Assembly: GCA_964580055.1 (NCBI GenBank)
Contig: CAZOJI010000019.1
Span: 13,305-77,304, forward strand
DNA from: JBDGYW01 sp964580055
GTDB taxonomy: Bacteria; Gemmatimonadota; Gemmatimonadetes; Gemmatimonadales; GWC2-71-9
Length of the DNA: 64,000 nt
Direction: 5' to 3'
The notes below the pieces were generated by a model. That model was not told the DNA's origin and made no database searches. It saw only the letters and a list, made by a program, of their open reading frames with translations. Positions 43,046 to 51,850 of this stretch are shown here, one piece after another; within the stretch, counting starts at the first letter, position 1, and each line of letters begins with the position of its first letter. The position numbers and the translations under genes are program-made.

Positions 43046-43716
43046 GTCATGATGTATTGGTTGCACCTAGCGTATTGAGCGCCGATTTCGCCAGGCTCGC
43101 CGATGAGATTGCCGTGGTCGAGGCGGGGGGAGCCGATTGGATCCACGTCGACGTGATGGACGGCCATTTCGTACCCAACCTGACCTACGGGGCCGACATT
43201 GTTGCCGCCTTGCGGCGGTTGACCCAACTCCCGTTGGACGTACATCTGATGGTGCAGCGGCCGGAGTGGTACATCGCTCCTTTTGCGGACGCGGGTGCCA
43301 GCCTCTTCACCTTCCACCCGGAAGCAACCGGCCACGCGCAGCGCCAGCTCGACCAGGTAAGGGCCTGCGGGATGAGAGCCGGTCTGGCTCTCAACCCCGG
43401 CACGCCTCTGAGCTACGTGGAGGAGATGGTCGACGATTTGGACATGCTGCTGCTCATGACAGTGAACCCCGGTTTCGCCGCTCAGCATTACATTCCGGCA
43501 TCGACCAAGAAGATCGCGCGTGCCCGAGCCATTCTGGACAATCTCGGCAGCGGTGCTCGACTGGAGGTTGACGGCGGCATCAACCGTCTCACGATCAAGG
43601 CGGCGCATGAAGCAGGTGCGGACACCTTCGTCGCGGGATCCGCCGTGTTCAAGTCTGAAGACCCCGGGCTGGAGGTCAAAGCTTTGCGTGAAGCGTGCGG
43701 CGAAATTCCCAGATGA
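43042..43716 (+). CDS. rpe: Ribulose-phosphate 3-epimerase
   Basis: The 224-aa TIM barrel of the pentose phosphate pathway interconverts ribulose 5-phosphate and xylulose 5-phosphate. APSVLSADFARL, IHVDVMDGHFVPNLT (metal His/Asp), LDVHLMV, MTVNPGFAAQ, and LEVDGGIN (second Asp) are all intact. GTG start overlapping the PASTA gene; ATGA overlap with the thioredoxin gene. Confidence 0.95.
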   Translation: MSHDVLVAPSVLSADFARLADEIAVVEAGGADWIHVDVMDGHFVPNLTYGADIVAALRRLTQLPLDVHLMVQRPEWYIAPFADAGASLFTFHPEATGHAQRQLDQVRACGMRAGLALNPGTPLSYVEEMVDDLDMLLLMTVNPGFAAQHYIPASTKKIARARAILDNLGSGARLEVDGGINRLTIKAAHEAGADTFVAGSAVFKSEDPGLEVKALREACGEIPR

Positions 43717-44273
43717 CCACGCGGACTCGCGTCAGACTGCTGGCGATTGCCGGGAGCATAGTGGCGCTGGCTGCAGCCATCGCGGCGGGCAGGGCGCTCA
43801 CGGAGGATGTCAGACCTGTCCGCCCGGGAAGCAGGGCTCCGGATTTTCGTGCGGTCGACGTCTTCAGCGGCGACACTCTGTCACTGAGCGATTACGAAGG
43901 CGATGTTGTTCTGCTGAATCTGTGGGCCACCTGGTGCGCTCCCTGCGAAGCGGAGATGCCATCGATGCAGCAACTCCACGAACAGCTCGGCTCCATGGGT
44001 TTGAAGGTTGTCGCGGTGAGCGTCGACGAAGAGCCCTCGGAACATGTCGCACGGTGGGTTGAAGAGCGCGGGCTCACCTTCGATGTTCTCCACGACCGAG
44101 GCGGCGAGATTGCCGTCGACTACCAGGCCACAGGGTGGCCCGAGAGCTTCATCATAGACCAGCATGGAGTGATCGTCAGGAAGATCTGGGGCCCGGCGGA
44201 ATGGGACGACCCGGCCGAGATCGCCGTGTTTCAGCGGCTACTCGGGATATCCAATTCGGACCACGAGGGGTGA
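43713..44273 (+). CDS. TlpA-like membrane-anchored thiol-disulfide oxidoreductase
   Basis: The 186-aa protein has an N-terminal hydrophobic segment (about 9-27) that anchors or exports it, followed by a thioredoxin fold of the TlpA/ResA type. PGSRAPDFRAVDVFSGDTLSL opens the fold, and the redox motif is WATWCAPCEAEMPSM with C75 and C78. VVAVSVDEE follows, and the cis-Pro segment reads TGWPESFIID. It probably keeps periplasmic or cytochrome-c thiols reduced; the target is not shown. ATG overlaps rpe, and TGATG couples it to ybbR. Confidence 0.88.
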   Translation: MTTRTRVRLLAIAGSIVALAAAIAAGRALTEDVRPVRPGSRAPDFRAVDVFSGDTLSLSDYEGDVVLLNLWATWCAPCEAEMPSMQQLHEQLGSMGLKVVAVSVDEEPSEHVARWVEERGLTFDVLHDRGGEIAVDYQATGWPESFIIDQHGVIVRKIWGPAEWDDPAEIAVFQRLLGISNSDHEG

Positions 44274-45220
44274 TGGCGGATCGCGGATTCACTGCGGAGT
44301 TGGTTCGCAAGCTCTTCAGCGTGGTGGCCAAGAACTGGCCCATCAAGCTGACCGCTCTGGTACTCGCCGTAGTGCTTTGGGCAGTCATGGCGGCTGAAGA
44401 GACAACGACCCAGCTCGTACCGGTGACACTTGTTGTTCAGCCGCCAGAGGGCCGCGCCATGATCGGGGAGTTGCCAACAGTGCAGGCCCGCTTCCGTGGT
44501 ACACTCCGGGAGCTGCTGAAGCTCTACGAAAGCCCCCCGCTCATTCGTAAGGAAGTTCCCGCGACCGCCGGTGCATCTCGAGGCATTCAACTCTCGCTCG
44601 GTGATCTACAGAGGCTGGACGATGCCGAGGTGGACGCTTTGGAGGTGATACCTGATTCGATCACCGTAGTGTTGGACGACATACTTCGCAAGCCGGTACC
44701 AGTAGTATCGCGCGTCGATATTCGCGCGGATTCCGGATACGAGGTGTCCGGTCCCGTGAGAATTTCGCCCAGCACCGTGATGATAGAGGGACCTGAGGCG
44801 ATCGTTGCCCCGATCGAGAGCGTTGCGACAGTTCCCATTCAACGCAGCGAGCTCACAGACGACGCCGAGTACACAGTGCAAATCGACACCTCGGGGTTTG
44901 GGCTGGTTAGCGTGGAGCCGCAATCTGTGAGGGTGACGGCGGAGATAGGACCGGTGGCGACACAGGTTCTCATGGGAGTGGTGGTTCAGGTGGAAGGGCC
45001 TGGCGGGCCGTGGCAGAGTGGAATTTCTGCGGTATCGGTAACCGTGAGAGGGCCCGCTTCGCGGGTGCGGCAGTTCACGCGAGACAGTGTGAGAGTAGTC
45101 GCGCGTTCCAGCGGAGCCCGGGAAGAAGAGGTGGTGGCTCTCGACGTCATCTCTCCTTCTGGGGTCACCGGCACCGCCACTCCGGACAGTGTCGTCATCC
45201 GGAGACGGGACGGTGGCTGA
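44273..45220 (+). CDS. YbbR-domain membrane protein
   Basis: The 315-aa protein has one N-terminal membrane helix (about 24-41, IKLTALVLAVVLWAVMAAEE) followed by extracytoplasmic YbbR-type beta repeats (PVTLVVQPPEG, KPVPVVSRVDIRADSGYEVSG, VSVEPQSVRVTAEIG). YbbR proteins such as CdaR usually sit next to the diadenylate cyclase cdaA and regulate it. No cyclase gene is nearby. The ATG overlaps the tlpA stop (TGATG); tsaD starts 8 bases before its stop. Confidence 0.83.
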   Translation: MADRGFTAELVRKLFSVVAKNWPIKLTALVLAVVLWAVMAAEETTTQLVPVTLVVQPPEGRAMIGELPTVQARFRGTLRELLKLYESPPLIRKEVPATAGASRGIQLSLGDLQRLDDAEVDALEVIPDSITVVLDDILRKPVPVVSRVDIRADSGYEVSGPVRISPSTVMIEGPEAIVAPIESVATVPIQRSELTDDAEYTVQIDTSGFGLVSVEPQSVRVTAEIGPVATQVLMGVVVQVEGPGGPWQSGISAVSVTVRGPASRVRQFTRDSVRVVARSSGAREEEVVALDVISPSGVTGTATPDSVVIRRRDGG

Positions 45221-46262
45221 TGTCGTGCTCGGCATCGAGACCTCGTGCGACGAGACCTCCGCGGCGGTTCTGGTTCGTGGCCCAAGGGGTCCCGAGCTAG
45301 CAAGTCTGATCATCCTCTCCCAGGACGTGCATGAGGTTTACCGTGGCGTTGTACCGGAACTCGCCAGTCGCGCTCACTTGACCGCAATCGCGCCGGTAGT
45401 GAAGCGTGCTCTCGAGGACGCTTCCGTGTCCTTGGACGATGTCGATGCCGTCGCCGTTACCGCTGGCCCAGGTCTGGTGGGCTCCCTGATGGTGGGAGTC
45501 TGTTTCGCGAAGGCTCTCGCCGCCGCAGGCAGCCGGACCTTGATTGGAGTGAACCACCTGGAGGGTCACCTGTTCGCCGGCTTGCTGGAGGACGCGACGC
45601 TGGCGCCGCCGTTTGTGGCACTGATCGTCTCCGGCGGGCACACTCTGCTACTGAAGGTGCCAGAGTGGGGATCCTATACCTTGTTGGGGGAAACTCGAGA
45701 CGATGCTGCGGGAGAAGCGTTCGACAAGGTCGCAAGCATGCTGGATCTCGGATACCCCGGCGGACCGGAGATCGAGAAGTTGGCAGAGGGCGGAGTGGAC
45801 AGATACGCGTTCACCCGCCCTATGCTCGGCAGCGGTCTCGATTTTTCGTTTAGCGGCCTCAAGACGGCCGTTTTTTACGCCGTCAGAAGCTCGCAGAACC
45901 TGGAAAGCGACAAGAGAGACCTGGCGAGGTCATTTCAAGAGGCTGTATTCGACGTTCTCGCTTCCAAGGCCGAAGCTGCTCTCACCGAGGCGGGATGCTC
46001 GACATTGGTCATCGGTGGTGGCGTAGCATGCAGCAGGTCCCTGGCAGCCTATATGACCGGGCGGTTGCGAGACCGGGCGCGGGTTGCCGTCGCCTCTCCG
46101 CGCTTGAACGCAGACAATGCCGCCATGATTGCTCGCGCAGGCTGGTTCCATTTGGACGCGGGGCGGTTCAGTGATCTTCACCTCGATGCTCAAGCCAGGA
46201 TGCCGTGGCCCGGGCTGACGCGACCATCTACCGGTTCACATTCGAGGAGAGTGTTTGGATGA
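45213..46262 (+). CDS. tsaD: tRNA threonylcarbamoyladenosine synthesis protein TsaD
   Basis: The about 349-aa ASKHA-fold protein carries out the last step of t6A37 formation with TsaB and TsaE. The GTG at 45213 gives VADVVLGIETSCDETSAAV, the canonical start. The metal-binding HLEGHLFAG, LIVSGGHTLL, YPGGPEIEKLAEGG and DFSFSGLKTAV are intact. The last about 20 residues (WPGLTRPSTGSHSRR) extend past the usual end. No tsaB or tsaE is adjacent. ATGA overlap with lgt. Confidence 0.93.
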   Translation: MADVVLGIETSCDETSAAVLVRGPRGPELASLIILSQDVHEVYRGVVPELASRAHLTAIAPVVKRALEDASVSLDDVDAVAVTAGPGLVGSLMVGVCFAKALAAAGSRTLIGVNHLEGHLFAGLLEDATLAPPFVALIVSGGHTLLLKVPEWGSYTLLGETRDDAAGEAFDKVASMLDLGYPGGPEIEKLAEGGVDRYAFTRPMLGSGLDFSFSGLKTAVFYAVRSSQNLESDKRDLARSFQEAVFDVLASKAEAALTEAGCSTLVIGGGVACSRSLAAYMTGRLRDRARVAVASPRLNADNAAMIARAGWFHLDAGRFSDLHLDAQARMPWPGLTRPSTGSHSRRVFG

Positions 46263-47113
46263 CGGTATATCCGCTGGTATTCAATATCGGCCCACTGACC
46301 GTTACCGGGTTCGGAGTAATGATGATGCTCGGTTTCTTCACGGCCGGTTGGGTCATCCAACAACAACTGGCGGACAAGGGGCTGAGCAAAGCATACGCCG
46401 AACACATAATTATCGCAGGCGTCGTTGGTGGAATCATCGGTGCCAAGCTCTGGTACGTGGCTCTCCACCCCAGTTCGGCATCGTTGTTCAGTCGCGGTGG
46501 TCTGGTGTGGTATGGCGGTTTCCTGGGTGGAGCGGCGGCGATCCTTCTGAACGGGTGGCGTCTCCACGTGCCAACGCGCTTCACCATGGAGATAGCGGCT
46601 CCCGCAGTGGCAGTGGGCCACGGCATTGGAAGGGTCGGGTGTTTCGTGGTTCAAGACGATTATGGCATTCCCACCTCTCTTCCCTGGGGACTCCGATTCC
46701 CAGAAGGTGTTCCCCCGACAACAGCGGGGAATCTGAGAGCATGGGGCATAGAAATACCACCGGAGATCCCGGCGCATGAGGTGCTCGCGGTTCACCCCAC
46801 CCAACTCTACGAGGTGGCGGCGATGCTTTTTGTGTTCTGGCTTTTGTGGCGACTGAGGAATCATGCCCATGCGATGGGCTGGTTATCCGCCGTCTACTTG
46901 ATTGGCGTAGGAATAGAACGGTTTCTCATCGAGTTCATTCGCGCCAAGGACGACCGGATGCTCGCCGGTTTTACGATAGCTCAACTCACCAGCGTCGTGA
47001 TCCTGATAGTGGGAGTTATGCTGGCGATCGTTTGGTGGAAGGACGACGGCCTATCCATTCCAGAGGAAGCTACCGTACTCGCGCCGCAACCGGAGAACCA
47101 GAGTTCGGGCTAG
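46259..47113 (+). CDS. lgt: Prolipoprotein diacylglyceryl transferase Lgt
   Basis: The 284-aa polytopic membrane enzyme attaches diacylglycerol to lipobox Cys residues, the first step of lipoprotein maturation. Landmarks are TVTGFGVMMMLGFFTAGW, GGIIGAKLWYV, GGLVWYGGFLGG, GHGIGRVGCFVVQDDYG, HPTQLYE, and GIERFLIEFIRAKDD. The GRxGN segment has Cys instead of Asn, a variant seen in some phyla. The ATG at 46259 is chosen for the ATGA overlap with tsaD. It ends the long plus-strand run, and the kinase remnant overlaps its 3' end on the other strand. Confidence 0.93.
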   Translation: MTVYPLVFNIGPLTVTGFGVMMMLGFFTAGWVIQQQLADKGLSKAYAEHIIIAGVVGGIIGAKLWYVALHPSSASLFSRGGLVWYGGFLGGAAAILLNGWRLHVPTRFTMEIAAPAVAVGHGIGRVGCFVVQDDYGIPTSLPWGLRFPEGVPPTTAGNLRAWGIEIPPEIPAHEVLAVHPTQLYEVAAMLFVFWLLWRLRNHAHAMGWLSAVYLIGVGIERFLIEFIRAKDDRMLAGFTIAQLTSVVILIVGVMLAIVWWKDDGLSIPEEATVLAPQPENQSSG

Positions 47114-47641
47114 TTCCGCCGGACCGCCTCGAGCATCTCCGAGGCCGGAAGAGGCTATGGCTCTGGCGATCCCGAAGTCCACCAAGATTGGCCCGTCACA
47201 AGACAATACGACGTTCTCGGGTTTCACATCACGATGCACTATCTCACGCTCATGTGCGTATTCGAGTGCCGAGAGAAGGTCGCAGGCAATGCGCAGCGTA
47301 TCGCTCAGCGAAACGCGTCTCACCCGGTCCAGATGCTGGCGCAGGGTCGGTCCTTCCACAAAGGACATAACGTAGTAGACCAGCCAGTCCCTTTCGCCGT
47401 AGTCGATCAGTTTCGAGATATTGGGATGCTCCAGATGCGAGAGCAGAGATATCTCGCGGAGAAACCTGTCAGCAGTAACGCTGACCGCCAGCTCCGGATG
47501 CAGAACCTTGAGCGCAACGGGAGTGCCGTTCGTGTCTTTCGCGAAAAAGACACGCGCTGCGCCGCCGCGCGCTATCTGGCGATGGACGGCGTATTTGCCT
47601 TCCAGGGCATTTTGAACGACCGGTAAGAGGTCTCTTGGAAT
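47051..47641 (-). pseudogene. Truncated serine/threonine protein kinase (N-lobe to DFG)
   Basis: Reading the minus strand from about 47641 gives a clear kinase N-lobe: IPRDLLPVVQNALEGKY, IARGGAARVFFAKD (glycine loop), PVALKVLHPELA (VAIK Lys), then MSFVEGPTLRQHL, IVHRDVKPENVVLS and LVDFGIARA. It then loses family likeness about 10 residues after DFG and stops at 47051, inside lgt. The activation segment, APE motif and the rest of the C-lobe are missing. No ATG, GTG or TTG is in frame between the upstream stop and the first conserved residues. The N-lobe style is typical of the large kinase family of Gemmatimonadota. It is most likely a decayed gene. Confidence 0.75.
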
Positions 47642-47756
47642 CCCACGGCTCCTTAACGGATTCGGTTAATAAGTGACGGGGCGGCCGGAATGGCGCAAGG
47701 GTAGGAGGGCGGTAGGACGGTAGGGCGATACCGAAAGTGGGGGCGCTGTTCAGCGA

Positions 47757-49628
47757 TCACTGCTGGGGGGTTGCTGACCACCTGAAGACACCCTCAGGGT
47801 CGGCCGCCCGCATTTGAAACGCCCACCCTCCATCCAGGTCCGCAACCTTCATTAGTACTCGGTTCCACCCGGGCGACAATGATGCGCGCGCCTCATTTTC
47901 GTCGAGTTTTGATACGTGACGTCCCTGCCGCTGGGACAGCAGATCGCCGTTGACCCACAGTTGGTGTGCATCGTCCGCACCGAACAAAAGGGTCGCTTCG
48001 CGCGCGTCTGGAGAGAAAAGGAACGCTTGCGCGTATGCCGCCACCCGGTCATTGGGCGCGAAGAGAGGATTTAGACGCACCTGTCCATCCTCGCCGGCTC
48101 TCGTTCGCTGCCAGCGTAGTTCGCCCCACCACGCCGTTTCGTAGACGGAATCAAGGGAAGGGTCTATCTCAGGGCCGTAAACGCTGTCGAGTGCCAGGCT
48201 TGTTTCCGTGCCGAGCAGCCGTGGGTTGGGGAAAGGGCCCACTACGTTCCATTCCACGGCCCAATCACGCACCGGGTGCACGTGCACAGCCGCGGGGAGA
48301 TAGGCTTGTGAATCCGCAGCAATGTCGATCCTCACCCAGTCTTCGCTGGTGACGGTTCCCAGGTTGACCGCATCCAGAACCGTGTTCGAGTCCGGATTGC
48401 CGAGATCCACACGTTGCACCCTTCTGTCGGCAATCCGATAAGTCACCTGCCCTCTTCCGGGTCCGCCCGACGGGTACACCATTACCGCGTATCGATCGGG
48501 CCTCGGTACCGGCACTCGAACGCCGATGCGCGTAGAATCCATGGTCGGTGCGATCAAGTCATCTGCGAGTACCGCTCCCGGCGGGATCTTGACGCCCAGG
48601 ATGCGACGCTCGGTTGCTCTGGGCAGGGGCGGAAATGGGACGTGGGGTTCGGTTTGATACCAGTAAGCCGTCGTCGCGTAATCAGCCAACTCGGCGTTGT
48701 CGTGACCGTGCTCGAGGTGAATACGAAGCGAGTCCCGGAAATCGATGGGATCAGGTATGTGCCATCGGTACGCGGCGACTCGCCCGCGGTCCTCGTCCTT
48801 CACAATCAGTCCGTGGTAAGGTGCGGCAAAAATGCCGTGTTGAAAGTACCAGCCGCTGTTGAAGTAGTCCTCCGTACCGGTACCCTGTCCCCGGAATTCG
48901 CCGTCGACCACGAAAACCTCATCTCCTTCGAGAAAGGAGAGATTATCCAAATAGCTTTCCGCGTTGAGCGTCAGGCCCACGAAACGTCCGCTACCCACTG
49001 CTTCCAGCACCGCGTGCGGCTCTGGTTCCGCAGTTCGAATTTGGCGATTCCACCGGGCGTGAAACGTCGGCACGTTGCTCGAAAGTCTGTCCGTCTCCAC
49101 CATGCCTATGTGGTAATAAAAAGCATCGATCACCATGCCCGTGCCGTTGACGGCGACAATGCGGGCGTGGCGACTGAAGGGCATCGGGAGATAACAGTAG
49201 AACCCACCACTCGATACGCCCATCGGCAATGCGGCGTAGTGGCGCTTCTCGAAGCCGTTGCCGAAGAAGTCGCCGAGGGGCACGGAAACCGAAGGTTCGG
49301 CCTCCCCGTCCCAGAACATCTTCAAGGCGATGCGGCGCAAATAATGAGGATCGCGACTGGAGACGGTGATCCAAATTCGCTGGACGATTCCAGGTCCGTC
49401 GACATCGAGCAGAACAGCCGTATCGCCTGCAACGATCTCCAATCGATCCGCATTCCCGCCCGCGGTGTCGTAAGAGGAAACCTGCAAGAACCGGCCTGAC
49501 GAACCTTCATACAGATGATCGAGTGGTCCGTGCCGCGGAGTCTCGTCGCTGCAGGAAAGCGATCCCACAAGAAGCGTCAGGAGAATCGCGAGGCGGTTGC
49601 GGCCGCAGGAAAGGAGTCTGGCTGCCAT
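47757..49628 (-). CDS. DUF2961/GH172-like secreted glycoside hydrolase-family protein
   Basis: The about 623-aa exported protein has a hydrophobic leader ending SLSC (lipoprotein-like but not a textbook lipobox). Residues about 35-370 match DUF2961, now glycoside hydrolase family 172. Features are GPGIVQRIWIT, WDGEAEPSVSVPLGDFFGNG, and the acidic GTGTEDYFNSGWYF. Characterised members act on D-arabinan or fructofuranosides. The C-terminal about 150 residues look like a carbohydrate-binding beta-sandwich (VEWNVVGPFPNP, FGADDAHQLWVNGDLL). The frame opens at a TTG; the ATG at 49628 is preferred. No transporter or regulator is adjacent. Confidence 0.85.
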   Translation of the reverse strand: MAARLLSCGRNRLAILLTLLVGSLSCSDETPRHGPLDHLYEGSSGRFLQVSSYDTAGGNADRLEIVAGDTAVLLDVDGPGIVQRIWITVSSRDPHYLRRIALKMFWDGEAEPSVSVPLGDFFGNGFEKRHYAALPMGVSSGGFYCYLPMPFSRHARIVAVNGTGMVIDAFYYHIGMVETDRLSSNVPTFHARWNRQIRTAEPEPHAVLEAVGSGRFVGLTLNAESYLDNLSFLEGDEVFVVDGEFRGQGTGTEDYFNSGWYFQHGIFAAPYHGLIVKDEDRGRVAAYRWHIPDPIDFRDSLRIHLEHGHDNAELADYATTAYWYQTEPHVPFPPLPRATERRILGVKIPPGAVLADDLIAPTMDSTRIGVRVPVPRPDRYAVMVYPSGGPGRGQVTYRIADRRVQRVDLGNPDSNTVLDAVNLGTVTSEDWVRIDIAADSQAYLPAAVHVHPVRDWAVEWNVVGPFPNPRLLGTETSLALDSVYGPEIDPSLDSVYETAWWGELRWQRTRAGEDGQVRLNPLFAPNDRVAAYAQAFLFSPDAREATLLFGADDAHQLWVNGDLLSQRQGRHVSKLDENEARASLSPGWNRVLMKVADLDGGWAFQMRAADPEGVFRWSATPQQ

Positions 49629-49801
49629 GGTCAGATTCAAGGTAGCGCGGGAAACCGGTATGAGGAAACGGAGAGCTTGGTCGTGATGGTCCGAAAAGGC
49701 ACAACCGACTTCGCTGAACGGTGATCCGGAAAGTCCATCCAGTTGCTACCCGACTCGTGCGAGCCATCTCGCTGACGTCGCTGCGCTCATCTGCGCGGCG
49801 C
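49629..49801. other. Intergenic region with no recognised element
   Basis: The 173 bases separate the GH172-like gene from the D-aminoacylase-like gene, both on the minus strand. It is presumed to hold the GH172 promoter; I see no gene, repeat or hairpin worth naming. Confidence 0.4.
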
Positions 49802-51382
49802 TCACCTCTCCAGCCGCAACACCCTCCCACTCATCACGTCGGTGAATTCCCCGTTATCCACTGCAAACTGCCCGTTCACCAGCACGTATACCATTCCCTC
49901 GGACAACTGGTGGGGATCGGTGTAGGTGGCTTTGTCAGTTACCCGATCCAGGTCGAACACGACCAGGTCCGCCACGGCGCCCGGCACCACAAGGCCTCGA
50001 TCGGAAACGCCCATTACAGCAGCTGAGAGCGAAGTCATACTTCTTATGGCGGCGGGGAGGTCGATCACCCTGTCCTCGGTGACGTATTTGCGGATCTTCC
50101 TGGGAAAGGTGCCGTACCAACGCGGGTGCGGCACGCCCTGACCCAGTTTGGTGATGCTCCCGTCGGAGCAGGTCATGGTCCACGGTTGCTGCATGAAGGT
50201 TGCCACATCGTCTTCGTGCATGTTGAAGGAGACGAGCCCTGCCCCACCCGAGCGCAGCAGATCTATTGCCAGGTCTGCAGGGTGCAGCCCTCTCTCTTCG
50301 GCAACTTCCTGTAGAGTGCGCCCTTCGATTGAGGGATCCGCGTCGTGCCTTTGAAACTGAAGTCGAGCAGCACCGCCGCGCCTGCCCAGGTTCGAGATTA
50401 TCCCCGCGCGAATTCTGGACCGAGCTTCAGCCGAATCGAGGCGCGCCAGCAAGGCGCTGCGACCTCCGTCCTCGGCCCAGCGCGGCACCAGCGCCCCCGT
50501 GATACTGGTCCCAGACGCCTCATACGGGTATTGGTCGGCAAACACCTCGACTCCCTCTTCTCTAGCTCGCCGGATTCTCTGTACGACGGCGGTGGAGTAG
50601 CCCCAAACCCTGGGGCCGAGCGCTTTGATGTGAGTGACGATTCCGGGCAACTCCGCCTCACGCGCAATGCGAATCACCTCATCCACCGCTGCGACCAGGC
50701 CTATGTTGTAGTCGGCTTCGTCGCGGATGTGACTCTGGTACGTACCACCGTATTCGGCAGCCACCTTCGCCAACTCTATCACCTCTTCCGTTTCGGCAAA
50801 GACGCCGGGCGAGTAATAGAGTCCGCTGGATAAACCGAACGCACCGGCTTCCATACCTTCCCGAACCAATGCACGCATCCTCTCGAATTCGTCAGCATTT
50901 GGGGAACGGCCGTCCGAACCGATCACTGCGCTTCGCACCGAACCGTGGGCCACGAACTGCGCCACGTTGACCCCGAGACCATGCTCGAGGAGCCGCTCCC
51001 GCTGCTCCATCAGATCGGTGGGTCCACCTCCGTCCGGGTTCACGAACACTGTCGTGATTCCTTCGGCAAGCTGAGCATGCGCGTGACTCAACTCCTGGGT
51101 TGTCAGCCCCTGTCCCAAATGCGTGTGGACGTCGATGAATCCAGGAGCCACATAGAAGCCGGTGGCGTCGACGACGCGATCCGCAGATGCCGATGACAGA
51201 TCGCCTACCGCCACGATTCGGTCGCCCTCTATCGCAACGTCCGCGTAGAGCCATGGGTTGCCGGCACCATCGAGGAGGCGGCAGCCGCGGATCAGTTTCT
51301 CGTATTGTCCCTCGGCAATGGAGCACAACCCTGATACCAGAAACAGGAACGATAGCACGACACGTACGCTCGCACGGAACAT
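49802..51382 (-). CDS. N-acyl-D-amino-acid deacylase-like amidohydrolase (exported)
   Basis: The about 526-aa amidohydrolase of the D-aminoacylase family cleaves N-acyl-D-amino acids or related amides. A signal peptide (VVLSFLFLVSGLCSIAEG) implies a periplasmic enzyme. Metal-site residues are visible in GFIDVHTHLG, YQSHIRDEADYN, GIVTHIKALG, and TCSDGSI (Asp). The C-terminal VPGAVADLVVFDLDRV closes the beta-sandwich. The ATG at 51382 has GGAG 6 bases upstream; the frame also has an ATG 12 bases earlier. Exact substrate is unknown. It follows acpS after a gap of about 85 bases. Confidence 0.87.
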   Translation of the reverse strand: MFRASVRVVLSFLFLVSGLCSIAEGQYEKLIRGCRLLDGAGNPWLYADVAIEGDRIVAVGDLSSASADRVVDATGFYVAPGFIDVHTHLGQGLTTQELSHAHAQLAEGITTVFVNPDGGGPTDLMEQRERLLEHGLGVNVAQFVAHGSVRSAVIGSDGRSPNADEFERMRALVREGMEAGAFGLSSGLYYSPGVFAETEEVIELAKVAAEYGGTYQSHIRDEADYNIGLVAAVDEVIRIAREAELPGIVTHIKALGPRVWGYSTAVVQRIRRAREEGVEVFADQYPYEASGTSITGALVPRWAEDGGRSALLARLDSAEARSRIRAGIISNLGRRGGAARLQFQRHDADPSIEGRTLQEVAEERGLHPADLAIDLLRSGGAGLVSFNMHEDDVATFMQQPWTMTCSDGSITKLGQGVPHPRWYGTFPRKIRKYVTEDRVIDLPAAIRSMTSLSAAVMGVSDRGLVVPGAVADLVVFDLDRVTDKATYTDPHQLSEGMVYVLVNGQFAVDNGEFTDVMSGRVLRLER

Positions 51383-51466
51383 TGGCTTCTCCATTGAAGG
51401 TCGATTTCAGGTCTGAGCGTAACACCCAAAAACGAGAGGAACGGCAGCCTGCGCGAAATCGGGTCT

Positions 51467-51850
51467 CTATCTCGATACCACGACAACGGCGCCCGCCTGC
51501 AAATTGGAGTGCGTCAACGAAACCAGGCAACTACCGATCTTCAAATCTTCGTAAACAGCCCGACCGCGGTCGTGGAATGCGAGGCTCGGTATGCCGCCGT
51601 CGAGCAGAACGACCTCCATGTCATGCCACCATAGAACCCGATCGGCGCCAGCCTGTGAAAGAGCCTTGTATGCAGCTTCCTTTGCAGCCACGCGTGCGGC
51701 GACGTGCCGCGCCGGTACAGCTTTGGCTAGGCAGTATTCACGTTCCCCCTGAAGCAGCAGGCGCGAGAGCGCACGCTCACCGTACTGCTCGACCAATCGT
51801 TCAACGCGGGCGATCTCGACCAGGTCGATCCCAACTCCGACCGTGTTCAT
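51467..51850 (-). CDS. acpS: Holo-[acyl-carrier-protein] synthase
   Basis: The 127-aa enzyme transfers phosphopantetheine from CoA to acyl carrier protein. TVGVGIDLVEIARVERLV supplies the Mg-binding Asp, FYCLAK-type text appears as EREYCLAKAVPARHVAARVAAKEAAYKAL with the second Glu, and the fold ends with CLVSLTHSNLQAGAVVVV. The ATG at 51850 is set by the ATGA overlap with the upstream membrane-protein gene; the longer frame is only read-through. Confidence 0.93.
   Translation of the reverse strand: MNTVGVGIDLVEIARVERLVEQYGERALSRLLLQGEREYCLAKAVPARHVAARVAAKEAAYKALSQAGADRVLWWHDMEVVLLDGGIPSLAFHDRGRAVYEDLKIGSCLVSLTHSNLQAGAVVVVSR

Noticed and set aside
46628..46680. Lgt with Cys in place of the Asn in the GRxGN segment, considered as an inactive enzyme
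   Set aside because: This GRxGCF variant is known from several phyla, and the other Lgt landmarks (HPTQLYE, GIERFLIEFIR) are intact.
47690..47730. Short near-repeats of the type ggcggtagg/acggtaggg
   Set aside because: They are only two or three imperfect 9-base units, with no boundary or gene association.
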